DNA of 64,000 nucleotides, taken from an uncultured Bacteroidales bacterium. GTDB lineage: Bacteria > Bacteroidota > Bacteroidia > Bacteroidales > UBA932. Made by a program: the position numbers and the translations under genes. The notes under the pieces were generated by a model. The model was not told the DNA's origin, made no database searches, and saw only the letters and a program-made list of their open reading frames with translations. The stretch is taken from the NCBI GenBank assembly GCA_910585445.1, contig CAJUEK010000005.1:40203-104202 (forward strand), written 5' to 3'. Shown here piece by piece: positions 1-9,582 of this stretch; the stretch's first letter is position 1; every line of letters begins with the position of its first letter.

Positions 1-940
1 CGGCATATGCAGCGGACCTGTCAACCTTGGAAGGGTCTTTTCCAGAGAAGGCTCCGCCTCCGTGCGCACCCTTGCCTCCGTATGTGTCAACGATAATCTT
101 GCGTCCGGTGAGTCCGGTGTCTCCGTGAGGACCTCCGATTACGAATTTGCCGGTAGGGTTCACATGAAGGATGAAGTCTCCCTTGAATAAGGCGGCCGTT
201 TCAGCAGGAAGCGACTCTATGAGCATAGGCAGAAGAATCTCTGACACGTCTTTGCGGATTTTGGCCTGCATCGATTCGTCAACGCGCTTCTGCCCGTACT
301 GGGCCACCGCGTCTGCATATGACATTTTCCCCAGCTCTGCAGGAACGAACTCGTCATGCTGTGTAGATATCACTATCGTGTGAACGCGCACAGGCTTTCC
401 GGTCTCCCCGTCATACTCGATGGTGAACTGTGACTTGGAGTCGGGCCTGAGGTACGGCATAATCTCCGGTGTCTTCTTGCGGATGTCAGCAAGTATGCGC
501 AGTGCCTGGTGTGACAGCGCGAGAGGCAGAGGCATATATTCCTCTGTATCGCAACATGCGTAGCCGAACATCATTCCCTGGTCACCGGCTCCCTGTGCGT
601 CCGCATCTTCTCCCGTGACTCCGCGGTTGATGTCCGCGCTCTGCTCATGCACGGCAGAAAGCACTCCGCATGAGTTCCCGTCGAACATGTAGTCCGCCTT
701 ATTGTATCCGATTTTGTTGATTACGCGGCGTGCAGTGGCCTGTATGTCAACATATGCGTCTTCAGAGCGCACCTCTCCTCCGACTACTACAAGTCCGGTG
801 CTGCAGAATGTCTCGCATGCCACCTTTGCCTCCGGGTCCTGGCGGAGGAACTCGTCAAGAATTGCGTCTGAAATCTGGTCTGAAACCTTGTCCGGGTGTC
901 CTTCTGACACCGATTCTGATGTGAAAAGATAATTCATCAT
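1..940 (-). CDS. metK: S-adenosylmethionine synthetase, C-terminus cut by window edge
   Basis: Makes S-adenosylmethionine from ATP and methionine in the cytoplasm. Reading from a tandem ATG-ATG at 940/937, the protein begins MMNYLFTSESVSEGHPDK and continues with the family's conserved stretches GDQGMMFGYAC, HTIVISTQHDE and VIGGPHGDTGLTGRKI, ending at the window edge in GGKGAHGGGAFSGKDPSK. About 313 codons are present; the family is usually near 400-430 residues, so roughly a quarter is missing only because the window ends. Reading frame is intact. No SAM riboswitch-like structure was recognised in the upstream region. It feeds the same cycle as metX/metY/thrA and ahcY elsewhere in the window. 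Confidence 0.97.
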   Translation of the reverse strand, partial: MMNYLFTSESVSEGHPDKVSDQISDAILDEFLRQDPEAKVACETFCSTGLVVVGGEVRSEDAYVDIQATARRVINKIGYNKADYMFDGNSCGVLSAVHEQSADINRGVTGEDADAQGAGDQGMMFGYACCDTEEYMPLPLALSHQALRILADIRKKTPEIMPYLRPDSKSQFTIEYDGETGKPVRVHTIVISTQHDEFVPAELGKMSYADAVAQYGQKRVDESMQAKIRKDVSEILLPMLIESLPAETAALFKGDFILHVNPTGKFVIGGPHGDTGLTGRKIIVDTYGGKGAHGGGAFSGKDPSKVDRSAAYA

Positions 941-1454
941 AATGTTTATCCGTCTTTTTCCGGGCCGGCCGTTCCTTTAAATAAAGATTCTTTCATACCT
1001 TATATAGTAAGAGCCGTCCCCATGTTTTCCAAATCCCTTGTCCGGGCTTGTCTCCCTCCTGGAAAAAACAAAGCCCCACAAGAATGCGGAGCCGTCACAA
1101 AACACAAAACATTGATATGAAAAGCGGCCATCTGTGGTTGATGACCAAAGTCAACATTTTAGCATTTTTTATTGTGGTTGCAAGCAGCCAAATTTCTCCA
1201 CATTCCGGACACTTCCCGGATGCAAGTCCGTGTCATGTCTCATTTTCGGGCGGCAAATATAGGGATTTTTTTTCATATACCAACTGTCTTCCTGCGTTTT
1301 AGCAAAAAAAATCGTAAAAATATATGTACGGCTCTCCGCATTAATATACTGATTGGCTTCAAATGGATTCCAATAATGCAGGTTTTTTTTCTCACAATAA
1401 TAAAAAATAGTATCTTCGCAGCGTTATAACTATTATACAAACTATTAAAACGTT
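941..1454. other. intergenic region between metK and a TonB receptor
   Basis: This 514-bp divergent gap holds promoters for both sides. It is AT-rich near 1260-1450 with T8 runs at about 1266 and 1383. Short open frames here show no recognisable protein. I see no RNA gene and no SAM riboswitch. Confidence 0.6.
1383..1418 (+). promoter_or_regulatory. probable promoter of the Oar-like receptor operon
   Basis: TATCTTCG at 1411-1418 matches the Bacteroidetes -7 box TAnnTTTG with one change. A T-rich run at 1383-1390 lies at the -33 distance. The start codon follows 36 bases later. Confidence 0.45.
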
Positions 1455-4400
1455 ATGAAACAAACAATTAAGTGCTTGCTGTGCTGTTTGTGTGCGGCTA
1501 TGTTCACGTGTGTTTCTGCTTTTGCGCAGGTAACGACATCTGCCCTTGGCGGACGAGTTGTAGATGCCAAAGGAGAACCTGTGGTTGGAGCGGCTGTTGT
1601 CGCTACCCACACTCCTTCAGGAACCATTTACGGCGTTGTCACCAATGGTGAGGGACGTTACGCCATCAACGGTATGCGTACAGGCGGTCCTTACACCGTG
1701 GCGATTTCGTGTCTGGGATATCAGTCCCTGACATACACTGATGTTACACTCCAGCTTGCAGAGACATTCTCTCTGAATGCCACTCTGGAAGAAGACTCTG
1801 AAATGCTGAGCGAGGCGATGGTAATCGCTGCTCCGGCTTCAAAATTCTCGGCTGAGAAGACAGGTGCTGCCACCAACATCTCAAACTCGCAGATTACATC
1901 ACTCCCTACCATCAACAGAAGCATCACTGATGTTACAAGGCTGTCGCCTTACGGCGGAAACGGGATGAGCTTTGCTGGTTCAGATGGTCGTACGGCCAAT
2001 TTTACAATTGACGGTGCGAACTTCAACAACAACTTCGGTCTCAGCTCAAACCTTCCTGGCGGCGGCACTCCGATCTCTCTTGATGCAATTGAGGAACTTC
2101 AGGTCGTGATTTCACCATATGATGTACGTCAGACCAACTTCATCGGTGGCGGTGTGAACGCAATCACCAAGTCTGGTACCAACACATTCAAGGGATCTGC
2201 ATATGTCTATCATAAGAATGAATCCCTTCGCGGAGACTCTGTTGATGGTTCCCAGATTAAAGGAGCGCGAGATAAAGACCGCAATACGATCTACGGTTTC
2301 ACTTTAGGAGGACCTATCGTCAAAAATAAACTCTTCTTCTTCGCTAACTTTGAGTATTCACAGTCTCCTACAGTAGTGAACCGCTGGAGAGCATCTGAAG
2401 ACGGAGAGTCGGATGCAGCCAACTTTATTTCACGCACGACAGTCGCAGATCTTGAGCGCGTTTCCCAGCATGTGAAGGATAAATATGGCTATGATACGGG
2501 ATCTTATTCTGATTTTCCGGCTGATTTAAGCAATATGAAGATTCTTGCCCGTCTGGACTGGAATATAACAGACAAGCATCATCTTGCCGTGCGTTACAAC
2601 TACACTCTGAACCAGAACTGGATCGCTACGAATGCTTCCTCTATGGACGGCGGTACAAGGTCTCCATATTCACGTTTCTCGCAGCACTCAATGGCTTTTG
2701 CAAATTCGATGTATTCACAGGACAATCTCGTTCATTCTGTGTCACTGGACTTGAACAGCCGTCTTACGGAAAACCTTTCAAACCAGTTCCTCGCTACATT
2801 CTCGAAACTTGACGATATGAGAGGTACCAATTCCAAAGAATTCCCGTTCATTGACATCCAGGACGGAACAGGTACTAACTCTCAGTACATGTCTCTCGGA
2901 TATGAGCTCTTCACTTGGAATAACGGTGTGCATAACAATGTCATCAATATAAAGGACGACATTACATATTACACTGGCAACCATAAGATTACAGCTGGCC
3001 TTAACTATGAGTACCAGATGGCAGATAACTCATATATGAGAAACGGTACAGGTTATTACCGTTATGCCAGCGTTGACGATTTCATCAAAGGGGCAGCTCC
3101 TGAGATTGTGTGTCTTACATACGGCTACGACGGCGAGCTGAATCCTGCTGCACGCGTGCAGTTCCATAAGGCCGGAATTTATGCCCAGGAAGAGTGGACG
3201 CCTACAAACAGGTTCAAGCTTACTGCCGGTCTGCGTCTGGACGGTCTGTTCTTTGACAACAAAGACCTGATAACGAACAATGCCATCCTTGCTCTCAACT
3301 ATCCTGATGCAAACGGAAACGAGCGTCATATTGATACCGGCAAGTGGCCTACCGCAAATGTTACGGTTTCCCCACGTCTCGGTTTCACTTGGGATATTCT
3401 TGAAAACAAGAGTCTGACTCTCCGTGGAGGTACCGGTCTGTTCTCTGGCCGTCTTCCTTTGGTGTTCTTTACCAACATGCCTACAAACGGCGGTATGGTG
3501 CAGTATCAGGCGCAGCTTAACGCCAAGAATACGGACATGTCACAGTTTGCCGGCGGTCTTGTGACAGACGGTAGCGGAAAAGCTACAATCGCAGCCTTGA
3601 AAGACAAACTTATCGGAATGGGGTACCCGGATACAATTACTCCTGAGGATGGAACTGTTCCTTCAGCAATCGCAGCTGTTGACCCTCACTTCAAAATGCC
3701 TCAGGTATGGAAGACTTCCCTTGCCCTTGACTATAACTTCCCTACCTCTTTCCCATTCTCAATCACTGCGGAAGGTATCTACAACAAGACATTGAACGGC
3801 GTTACTATTTCTGACTGGAGCATGGACCCTATACAGGGCTTCAACCGTCTGAATGGTGCGGACAACAGGCCTATCTTCCCTTCTGACTTCAGGGCAGGCA
3901 GAACAAAAGCATTCGTTCTTGAGAATACAAATAGAGGTTATGGCTACTCTGCCAACGTTACTGTAAACATGCGCCCTATAGAGGGACTTAGCATTATGGC
4001 AGCATATACCCATACTGCATCCAAGGAACTTACAGGTATGCCTGGTTCAAATGCAGAGTCTGCATTCACATACGTACCATCATCGAAGGGACCTAACAAT
4101 CTTCCTCTTCACAACTCACAGTACGTTACTCCTGACCGTGTAGTGGCTTCGCTCACTCATCATGACAAGTGCGGCAACCACTTCAGCTTCATTTATGAGG
4201 CTTGGAGAGGCGGAAACAGCTATTCTTACATGCTTGTAAATGATATGAATGGCGATGGTTATAGCTATGATGCGCTTTATGTGCCTACCGATGAGCAGGT
4301 TAAGAACAATGAGTTCCGTTTCGCTTCTGACGATGATCGTGACCGTTTCATGGCTTATGTACACAATGACAAGTATCTGAGCAAGAACCAGGGAAAATAT

Positions 4401-4742
4401 GCTGAGGCTTACAGCGTATATTCTCCTTGGGTGCACAGGATTGATTTTGGCTACAAGCATGACTTTAAGGTTAAGATTGGCAACTCAGTCAACACTCTTC
4501 AGCTTAGCGTTGACCTCAAGAACGTGCTCAACCTGTTCAACTCAAAATGGGGTGTAAGCAAAATCATGAATTCTGATTTCGAAAGTGGCCGTATATTGAA
4601 ATATGACGGCATGGATGCAGACGGCTATGCTACATTCTCTACTCCGGAGTCAATAAACGCCAATACTCAGACCTGGGTTCGCAATACTGCTATCGGTCAG
4701 TGCTGGTATGCGTCAATCGGAATCAAATATATGTTTAACTAA
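1455..4742 (+). CDS. TonB-dependent receptor, Oar-like
   Basis: Outer-membrane TonB-gated transporter of 1095 residues; the substrate is not predictable. A signal peptide ends near residue 25 (CVSAFAQ). Residues about 30-110 form a carboxypeptidase regulatory-like beta-sandwich (GRVVDAKGEPVVGAAVV, then GRYAINGMRTGGPYTV), followed by a plug domain (NFTIDGANFNNNFGLSSN; VVISPYDVRQTNFIGGGVNA) and a long beta-barrel. The GMRTGGPY motif and overall size fit the Oar-like family rather than SusC, and no STN domain is present. There is no Shine-Dalgarno sequence, as is normal in this phylum. The lipoprotein gene 16 bp downstream is probably co-transcribed and may be its surface partner. Confidence 0.9.
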   Translation: MKQTIKCLLCCLCAAMFTCVSAFAQVTTSALGGRVVDAKGEPVVGAAVVATHTPSGTIYGVVTNGEGRYAINGMRTGGPYTVAISCLGYQSLTYTDVTLQLAETFSLNATLEEDSEMLSEAMVIAAPASKFSAEKTGAATNISNSQITSLPTINRSITDVTRLSPYGGNGMSFAGSDGRTANFTIDGANFNNNFGLSSNLPGGGTPISLDAIEELQVVISPYDVRQTNFIGGGVNAITKSGTNTFKGSAYVYHKNESLRGDSVDGSQIKGARDKDRNTIYGFTLGGPIVKNKLFFFANFEYSQSPTVVNRWRASEDGESDAANFISRTTVADLERVSQHVKDKYGYDTGSYSDFPADLSNMKILARLDWNITDKHHLAVRYNYTLNQNWIATNASSMDGGTRSPYSRFSQHSMAFANSMYSQDNLVHSVSLDLNSRLTENLSNQFLATFSKLDDMRGTNSKEFPFIDIQDGTGTNSQYMSLGYELFTWNNGVHNNVINIKDDITYYTGNHKITAGLNYEYQMADNSYMRNGTGYYRYASVDDFIKGAAPEIVCLTYGYDGELNPAARVQFHKAGIYAQEEWTPTNRFKLTAGLRLDGLFFDNKDLITNNAILALNYPDANGNERHIDTGKWPTANVTVSPRLGFTWDILENKSLTLRGGTGLFSGRLPLVFFTNMPTNGGMVQYQAQLNAKNTDMSQFAGGLVTDGSGKATIAALKDKLIGMGYPDTITPEDGTVPSAIAAVDPHFKMPQVWKTSLALDYNFPTSFPFSITAEGIYNKTLNGVTISDWSMDPIQGFNRLNGADNRPIFPSDFRAGRTKAFVLENTNRGYGYSANVTVNMRPIEGLSIMAAYTHTASKELTGMPGSNAESAFTYVPSSKGPNNLPLHNSQYVTPDRVVASLTHHDKCGNHFSFIYEAWRGGNSYSYMLVNDMNGDGYSYDALYVPTDEQVKNNEFRFASDDDRDRFMAYVHNDKYLSKNQGKYAEAYSVYSPWVHRIDFGYKHDFKVKIGNSVNTLQLSVDLKNVLNLFNSKWGVSKIMNSDFESGRILKYDGMDADGYATFSTPESINANTQTWVRNTAIGQCWYASIGIKYMFN

Positions 4743-4758
4743 TCCAGGCTGATACAAT

Positions 4759-6738
4759 ATGAAATTTAAAGTTATTTTTGCCGGCATTCTTGCAACATTG
4801 GCTCTGGCCACAGGTTGCGAAAAAGAGCTCGCTGAATCATTTGATGAGATTAATATCTCCCAGTCTATTGTTGCGCTTCCGGCAGAAGGCGGACAGGTAA
4901 AGACTGTTGTGACAGCTGTTGACAATTGGAAATTCGAAGGCTATGATGAGACTGTCTCATCTTGGTTGACAATAACTCCAGCACAGGGGGGGGCAGGTGA
5001 AATAGAAGTTACCTTCAAAGCAGAAGCTGCAACTGAGTCTAAGACTGCTGAGCTTAAGCTTGTTTGTGCAAATAGAGTCCAGCGTGTTACCGTGCAGCAG
5101 ATTACAGCCAAAGTTGAGACTCCGCTTTCAACATGTGCCGAAGTAATAGAAGGTCCTGACAGCAAGACCTATCGCGTCAAAGGTGTCGTTACTGCCATTG
5201 CAAATACGACCTATGGCAACTGGTACCTCAATGACGGTACCGGTGAGGTTTATATTTACGGTACTTTGGATGCCAAGGGAGCAGAGAAAAACTTTGAAAG
5301 CCTTGGTATTGAAGTCGGTGATGTGGTTACTTGTGAGGGTCCTAAGACAACTTATAACACTACCATAGAGCTTGTCAATGTAACGGTGATAGATATCGAG
5401 AAGTCTCTCATAAAGGTTGAATCCGTAGAGCCGGAGGATGCTGTAATCGCTAAGGAAGGCGGAGATTTCAAGGTTGAGCTTACTTGCAAAGGAGAGGGTG
5501 TGTCAGTTGAAATACCTGAAGCTGCGAAAGCTTGGCTGTCTGTTACATCTATTACAACATCTGGTTCAACAGCTTCCGTAGTCTTTACGGCAGCTCCTAA
5601 TGAAGGAGGCGACAGGGAAGCTACCCTTGTGTTCAAGACTTCATCAAAAGGCGAGGAATATACTGCTCAGACAGAATTGAAGCAGGAAGGATCGATCATT
5701 GATGCTACTGCTGCTGAGATCAATGCTGCAGAGGACGGTGCTACCGTATATCGCTATACAGGATACATCACTCAGGATACCGGAAGCGATTATGGCAACA
5801 TCTATGTTAAGGATGCCACTGGCGAGGTATATTGCTATGGTGTGCTCAATGAGGCCGGCGAGACAAAGAAATGGAAGGAGATGGGAATCAATGTCGGTGA
5901 CATCGTTACTGTGACAGGTCCTAAGACTTCTTTCAATGGTGCTCCTCAGCTCAAGAATGTCTCTGTGGAAAACCACATCAAGGTTACTGACATCTCTCTT
6001 GCTGATTTCCGTAAGCTTTCTGATGACAAGAACACATGGTACAGAATCTCCGGAAAGGTAGGCAAGAGCACCGAGAATGGCACTAAGTATGACCTTGAGG
6101 GCTATGGTAATTTCGCTCTGTTTGATGGTGATACCCAGGTTTACGTCTATGGCGTGAAGAACGGCTGGGGCGGTCCGAAGGGTGAATTCGGCAAACTCGG
6201 AGTCAAAGAAGGCGATGACCTTACCATTGTTTGCTACAAGACATCATACAACGGTCTGGTAGAGGCTGACGGATGTTTCTATGTATCTCACACATCAGAT
6301 GGCGGCGAGACTCCTGGCCCGGGGGGGGCAGATTATGAGACAACCCTCGCATATGCAGGAGTAGATGCTTTCTATGATGACGGTGTGGCTACCATAAATG
6401 GTGTTTCTGATGTCAAAGTTCTGAAGTTCGGAACATCAAAGAAAGCCGGTGAATGTATGGTCATGGTTCCGGCAGGTTCCAAGAAAATAGTTTTCTATGG
6501 TATTGGCTGGTCTGGAAAAGACGATGTCTTTACGGCATCTTTCGCTACCTTCAAGCAGGGAGAGGTCACTCTTAAGGCAAACTCGGGAGCCACAGGAAAC
6601 TCTCCTTATACGATAACTGCTACAGACAGCGATTATTATACTATTGAGTTAAGTGTCCCTATCGAAGAGGAAATGCCTCTTACACTCAAATCTACAGCAA
6701 GATGTATCATTTGGGGATTGCAGGCAAAAACTGAATAG
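4759..6738 (+). CDS. surface lipoprotein with BACON and OB-fold-like repeats
   Basis: Exported lipoprotein of 659 residues; lipobox LATGC places the acylated cysteine at 20. Residues about 31-115 are a BACON-type domain (SWLTITPAQGGAGEIEVTF). Three related OB-fold-like modules follow near 118-210, 312-405 and 405-510, each with the pattern YRVKGVVT/YRYTGYIT/YRISGKVG, then a GEVYIYG-like strand and GDVVTCEGPKT. A second BACON-like domain lies near 222-312 and a C-terminal beta domain from about 525. BACON domains are linked to glycan or mucin binding; that role is inferred here. Two runs of eight G (4986-4993 and 6321-6328) encode Gly-Gly and could allow slippage. It follows the receptor gene by 16 bp. 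Confidence 0.8.
   Translation: MKFKVIFAGILATLALATGCEKELAESFDEINISQSIVALPAEGGQVKTVVTAVDNWKFEGYDETVSSWLTITPAQGGAGEIEVTFKAEAATESKTAELKLVCANRVQRVTVQQITAKVETPLSTCAEVIEGPDSKTYRVKGVVTAIANTTYGNWYLNDGTGEVYIYGTLDAKGAEKNFESLGIEVGDVVTCEGPKTTYNTTIELVNVTVIDIEKSLIKVESVEPEDAVIAKEGGDFKVELTCKGEGVSVEIPEAAKAWLSVTSITTSGSTASVVFTAAPNEGGDREATLVFKTSSKGEEYTAQTELKQEGSIIDATAAEINAAEDGATVYRYTGYITQDTGSDYGNIYVKDATGEVYCYGVLNEAGETKKWKEMGINVGDIVTVTGPKTSFNGAPQLKNVSVENHIKVTDISLADFRKLSDDKNTWYRISGKVGKSTENGTKYDLEGYGNFALFDGDTQVYVYGVKNGWGGPKGEFGKLGVKEGDDLTIVCYKTSYNGLVEADGCFYVSHTSDGGETPGPGGADYETTLAYAGVDAFYDDGVATINGVSDVKVLKFGTSKKAGECMVMVPAGSKKIVFYGIGWSGKDDVFTASFATFKQGEVTLKANSGATGNSPYTITATDSDYYTIELSVPIEEEMPLTLKSTARCIIWGLQAKTE
4986..4993 (+). 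repeat. G8 homopolymer inside a BACON domain
   Basis: Eight G encode part of Gln76-Gly77-Gly78-Ala79 as CAG GGG GGG GCA. The tract begins at nucleotide 228 of the gene, exactly as in the lipoprotein gene that starts at 62203. Gain or loss of one G would truncate the protein early. Confidence 0.75.
6321..6328 (+). repeat. G8 homopolymer in a linker
   Basis: Eight G within CCG GGG GGG GCA encode the linker Pro-Gly-Gly-Ala near residue 522, just before the C-terminal domain. Slippage would remove only that domain. Confidence 0.75.
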
Positions 6739-6759
6739 TTCCCACAGAATGACTGAAGG

Positions 6760-6793
6760 GGACCGGTACTGAAAAGTTCCGGTCTCTTTTTTT
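6760..6793 (+). terminator. intrinsic terminator after the BACON lipoprotein
   Basis: GACCGG (6761-6766) pairs with CCGGTC (6779-6784), followed by T7 at 6787-6793. Confidence 0.8.
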
Positions 6794-6808
6794 ATAAGTG
6801 CTGCTGCC

Positions 6809-6899
6809 GGAAAACGGTAAAAGAAAGCCTAATATCTTTTACGGAATGCAGCCAAAAATCAATTCGGTTCAAAATATGCCCGTTTCTTAAACCGAATTC
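6809..6899 (+). repeat. dispersed repeat family 1 (ACGGTAAA element), diverged copy
   Basis: It shares GGAAAACGGTAAAA, an ATTCGGT core and TTTCTTAAACCG, in the same order and spacing, with the copies at 24647 (same strand), 10465 and 54538 (opposite strand). It lies between two convergent genes. Function unknown. Confidence 0.55.
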
Positions 6900-7053
6900 C
6901 TTTCCCAATGCCCGTACATGGCTATCGGGACGGCGATTAGCGGGCACCGGACATTTGGCATGTCGTACTGGTACAGACGGACGTTTCTCCATCTGATATG
7001 ACCATTTGCATCATTCACAACATGTCAAAACTTCTGTCCTGAGCAATAAAGCA

Positions 7054-7098
7054 GAACGGGTCCGCCTGAATATTCCAGGCCGGACCCGTTCCGTTTTT
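7054..7098. terminator. terminator hairpin between convergent genes
   Basis: An 11-bp perfect stem, GAACGGGTCCG (7054-7064) with CGGACCCGTTC (7081-7091), is followed on the plus strand by T5. It separates the plus-strand operon from the minus-strand lipoprotein gene. Confidence 0.7.
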
Positions 7099-7115
7099 CA
7101 TTTTGTGACAGGGGC

Positions 7116-8195
7116 TTATTGCTTGATGCTCTTTGCAGCACGCCCAGGAGTCAGACTGTAATTCTCGGCCAACTCCCCGTACAGAAGCTCGCCGGTGTAT
7201 GAGAAAGAAACCTTTTTGCCGTTTCCGTCCTTAAGGACTCCGTTGATTTCATATGTGTCTCCGGTCTTGTCAACGGTCACGTCTCCGTCAACAATCCTTG
7301 CTTCAATCTGCTCCGTATAATGGAAATAATAACTTCCGATATATGTTCCCCAATAATACATGCCCTGCAGTCCCGTCCATGCCGGAGCCTCTGCCTCCTC
7401 CAGGCTGACAAAATCCTTATATCTGCCGGCTGGAAGTTCGTAATCATTGCCCATCGGCACATTCAGATATAGAAGAACGGACTTGCCTGTGCCGAAATTG
7501 CTCTCAAGATCATAGTCATCATCAGCAAGCACGACCATATATGTGTCGGCAACCTCTGCCATGGCAACGTCGCCCATGTATATCATAGCTCCCTGAGTCA
7601 GTCCGGATACTGTGACATCCGATTCAAGGTTGCTCTGTGCACCCTCGTCTGAATGGTTTATGAATGAGATTTTTCCTGTGAATTCATGTTGGAACTTTTC
7701 CCCGTTTACATCCAGGTCAAAAACGATGTTGTATCCGCTTTTGACATGCTTCACGGTAAATGTACCTCCTGTAATGCCGGCCTCGAGCTGCGTTACGTCA
7801 TTCTTGCGTAATGTTATGTAAGATTCATTGGCATTCCACGTTTTGGCAGGATAAGTCCCGTCTGTACAGATTGTATAAGTACCTTCCTCCAGGCTTACGA
7901 AATCCGGAGACGAAGGCAAGGCCATGTTGATGTCCACGCATAGAATCATTCCGTTGCCGGTATATTCTTCCGTCTCCTCATCAAGAACCAGGTCTCCGTT
8001 TATGAAATTTATCCATCCGTTACCTGTGCCGGATTCATAATAATCACCCACATAGTAGGCCTCTACCATGTCCGTCTGCTCTATGCCTTCAGGTTCTGTG
8101 GTGTCAGTGTCGTCTGCCTGGGCAGGCTTGTCGCAGGCAGTGAATGCCATCATGGAAGCCATTGCCGCCATTGATAAAAGTCCGAGTCTGTTCAT
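7116..8195 (-). CDS. lipoprotein with an internal duplication, function unknown
   Basis: A 359-residue exported lipoprotein; MAFTACDKP gives acylated Cys near residue 21. I do not recognise the family. Two related halves can be seen. Residues about 45-175 contain VEAYYVGDYYESGTG, then PDFVSLEEGTYTI and GEKFQHEFTGKI. Residues about 205-345 contain ADDDYDLESNFGTG, then YKDFVSLEEAEAP and GKKVSFSYTGEL. The shared signature DFVSLEEG/A and the terminal FTGxI/YTGEL strand suggest a duplicated beta-rich domain. It is a single-gene unit bounded by the hairpin at 7054-7098 and a repeat-rich upstream region. Confidence 0.75.
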   Translation of the reverse strand: MNRLGLLSMAAMASMMAFTACDKPAQADDTDTTEPEGIEQTDMVEAYYVGDYYESGTGNGWINFINGDLVLDEETEEYTGNGMILCVDINMALPSSPDFVSLEEGTYTICTDGTYPAKTWNANESYITLRKNDVTQLEAGITGGTFTVKHVKSGYNIVFDLDVNGEKFQHEFTGKISFINHSDEGAQSNLESDVTVSGLTQGAMIYMGDVAMAEVADTYMVVLADDDYDLESNFGTGKSVLLYLNVPMGNDYELPAGRYKDFVSLEEAEAPAWTGLQGMYYWGTYIGSYYFHYTEQIEARIVDGDVTVDKTGDTYEINGVLKDGNGKKVSFSYTGELLYGELAENYSLTPGRAAKSIKQ

Positions 8196-8249
8196 AAATC
8201 AAATTTATTTGTAGTGTTTATTTTTAAACATATGTTTTACAATCACTCC

Positions 8250-8293
8250 CGCCTCGGCATAGTCAAAGTAAACTTTGCCTCTGCTCTCTGCTT
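8250..8293 (-). repeat. dispersed repeat family 3, copy A
   Basis: Read on the minus strand it has GAGAGCAGAGGCAAAG, TTTA, CTTTGACTATGCCGAG, i.e. a small hairpin CAAAG-TTTA-CTTTG in a conserved frame. It matches copies at 8655, 25914, 48141 and 49445, but lacks their GCGTATATATG tail. Confidence 0.65.
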
Positions 8294-8654
8294 GATCGTT
8301 TATTTTTCCTGTCTTGTTGCACTGCTTGAAATGCTCCTTGAAAGTGACGGAGTGGCATATGTCTTTGCCGCTGTGGCTGAAGCTGATGGCGCCGGAATTT
8401 CTCCTTTGCGGCATATGTAGCTCACCGGAGTGAACGCCGTGTATTCCACGGTCTGGTCGTATGTCCTCAAGGCGTACAGGTACATGTCGGTATATGTGAA
8501 TGTCATATCGCCATATTATCTCATAGCAAAGTTTTTAATATTATAAAACATCAAATTTGTTCGTAACCGGGTGCATTCTCTTTAACAAAGCCCAAGAAAT
8601 GTTTGCCGAAGCGCCGCCATATATGCGTTTGAAAGCAAATCTTGCCACAAGCCG

Positions 8655-8722
8655 ATAGCAGATGTCAAGTTTGCTTGCAATATTGCCGAAACAAAGCGTA
8701 TATATGAACTTTAGTTCAAATA
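8655..8722 (+). repeat. dispersed repeat family 3, copy B
   Basis: CAAG-TTTG-CTTG hairpin, then TTGCCGAAACAAAGCGTAT and ATATGAACTTTAGTTCAAAT. The second half is nearly identical to the copy at 25914. Confidence 0.7.
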
Positions 8723-9104
8723 TAACAAAACGAATCAATCTTTTGATAGGTTTGCTTAAAATTTTTAAAGGACAAATCGACTGTCACACAGTTGATTTTG
8801 TTCTTATTTTGAAATTATGGTTTTAAAATGTAACATGGAAATCAGATATGTGTCCAAAATGTGGCGCGTTCCGGAAAATCCATCACAAATTGCAGATTTC
8901 ATTTTTTAAATTTGTAATGTGCAAAAACTTTTGCCCGTCTCATCCTTTTTCATCTCGTCCCATCATGACCGCCCATTCGTCAGGAGCGAAATCTGTGGCT
9001 TAACCTTACGGCATGGCTCCAGTGACTATTGCCCAATAAGCAGAAAACACAGGGATTATAATTGCACCCAATAGCCAAGTCAGGAGAAGCATACCATATA
9101 AAAA

Positions 9105-9142
9105 GAAAGCCTCCCAAAAGCATATGCTTCTGAGAGGCTTCC
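9105..9142 (-). terminator. terminator of the DUF2442 unit
   Basis: On the minus strand AAGCCTCTCAGAAGC pairs with GCTTTTGGGAGGCTT around a short loop and is followed by TTTCTTTTTATA. Confidence 0.8.
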
Positions 9143-9157
9143 TGAAATGTCATGCCG

Positions 9158-9397
9158 TTAAATTAAAACCCCATGTTCATAAAGGTATTCTGGGGCAATG
9201 CCTATCTCATTGTTCCAATCAACAGTCCATCTGTCAAGCTGGAAGTTCTTGAAATAGGTCATGTCCTGCAATTTCTTGCATATTCCTTTTGAATAGAGTT
9301 TTGAGAAATCAAAGGTCTTTATCTCTCCTGTATTAAATGTAAGTTCAAGGATATATCCTGAAACATACTTTGCCGATGTTACCCAAATAATTTCCAT
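9158..9397 (-). CDS. DUF2442 domain protein
   Basis: A 79-residue cytoplasmic protein (MEIIWVTSAKYVSGYILEL ... NTGEIKTFDFSKLY ... GIAPEYLYEHGV). The order 'strand, L-x-F-x-D/T-G-E-x-K-x-F-D, I-A-P-E-x-L-Y' is that of DUF2442, often encoded next to DUF4160 and discussed as a toxin-antitoxin-like pair. Here a remnant of DUF4160 ends 7 bp upstream on the same strand, so the pair was once complete. Biochemical function is unknown. Confidence 0.8.
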   Translation of the reverse strand: MEIIWVTSAKYVSGYILELTFNTGEIKTFDFSKLYSKGICKKLQDMTYFKNFQLDRWTVDWNNEIGIAPEYLYEHGVLI

Positions 9398-9404
9398 AAC
9401 TCAA

Positions 9405-9524
9405 TTATTTGAGAGACCCAATCTTTATAAAACTTTCACAATTCTCACCGCGCTTCCAATTCTCCAGCAGTTCATCCCTATGCATGTCAAGCCACTCAAA
9501 ACAAGGTTCTTGAATAAATACTTT
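9405..9524 (-). pseudogene. C-terminal remnant of a DUF4160 gene
   Basis: Minus-strand codons before the TAA at 9407-9405 read EWLDMHRDELLENWKRG and end FIKIGSLK, which is the typical C-terminus of the DUF4160 variant found upstream of DUF2442. Only about 39 codons are open before an in-frame stop, and no N-terminal half was found, so the gene is broken. The 7-bp gap to the DUF2442 start supports a former operon. Confidence 0.6.
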
Positions 9525-9582
9525 TTATTCAGCCTCGACTCTGCAATGTTTTGAAGCAAGAAGAGAGTTATATTAGAACCCC

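Larger units (their letters stand above)
8196..9157. other. gene-poor region with dispersed repeats
   Basis: This stretch of about 960 bp holds two copies of repeat family 3 (8250-8293 and 8655-8722) and the DUF2442 terminator (9105-9142). Short frames exist on both strands but match nothing I know; composition is AT-rich around 8740-8930. It is probably a site of repeat insertion and gene decay. Confidence 0.55.

Noticed and set aside
941..1454. SAM riboswitch upstream of metK
   Set aside because: No SAM-I/SAM-II-like paired elements could be recognised here or before metX, thrA, metY, asd or ahcY.
8300..8506. Minus-strand open frame of 68 codons near repeat copy A
   Set aside because: It overlaps the dispersed repeat and shows no family; treated as non-coding.
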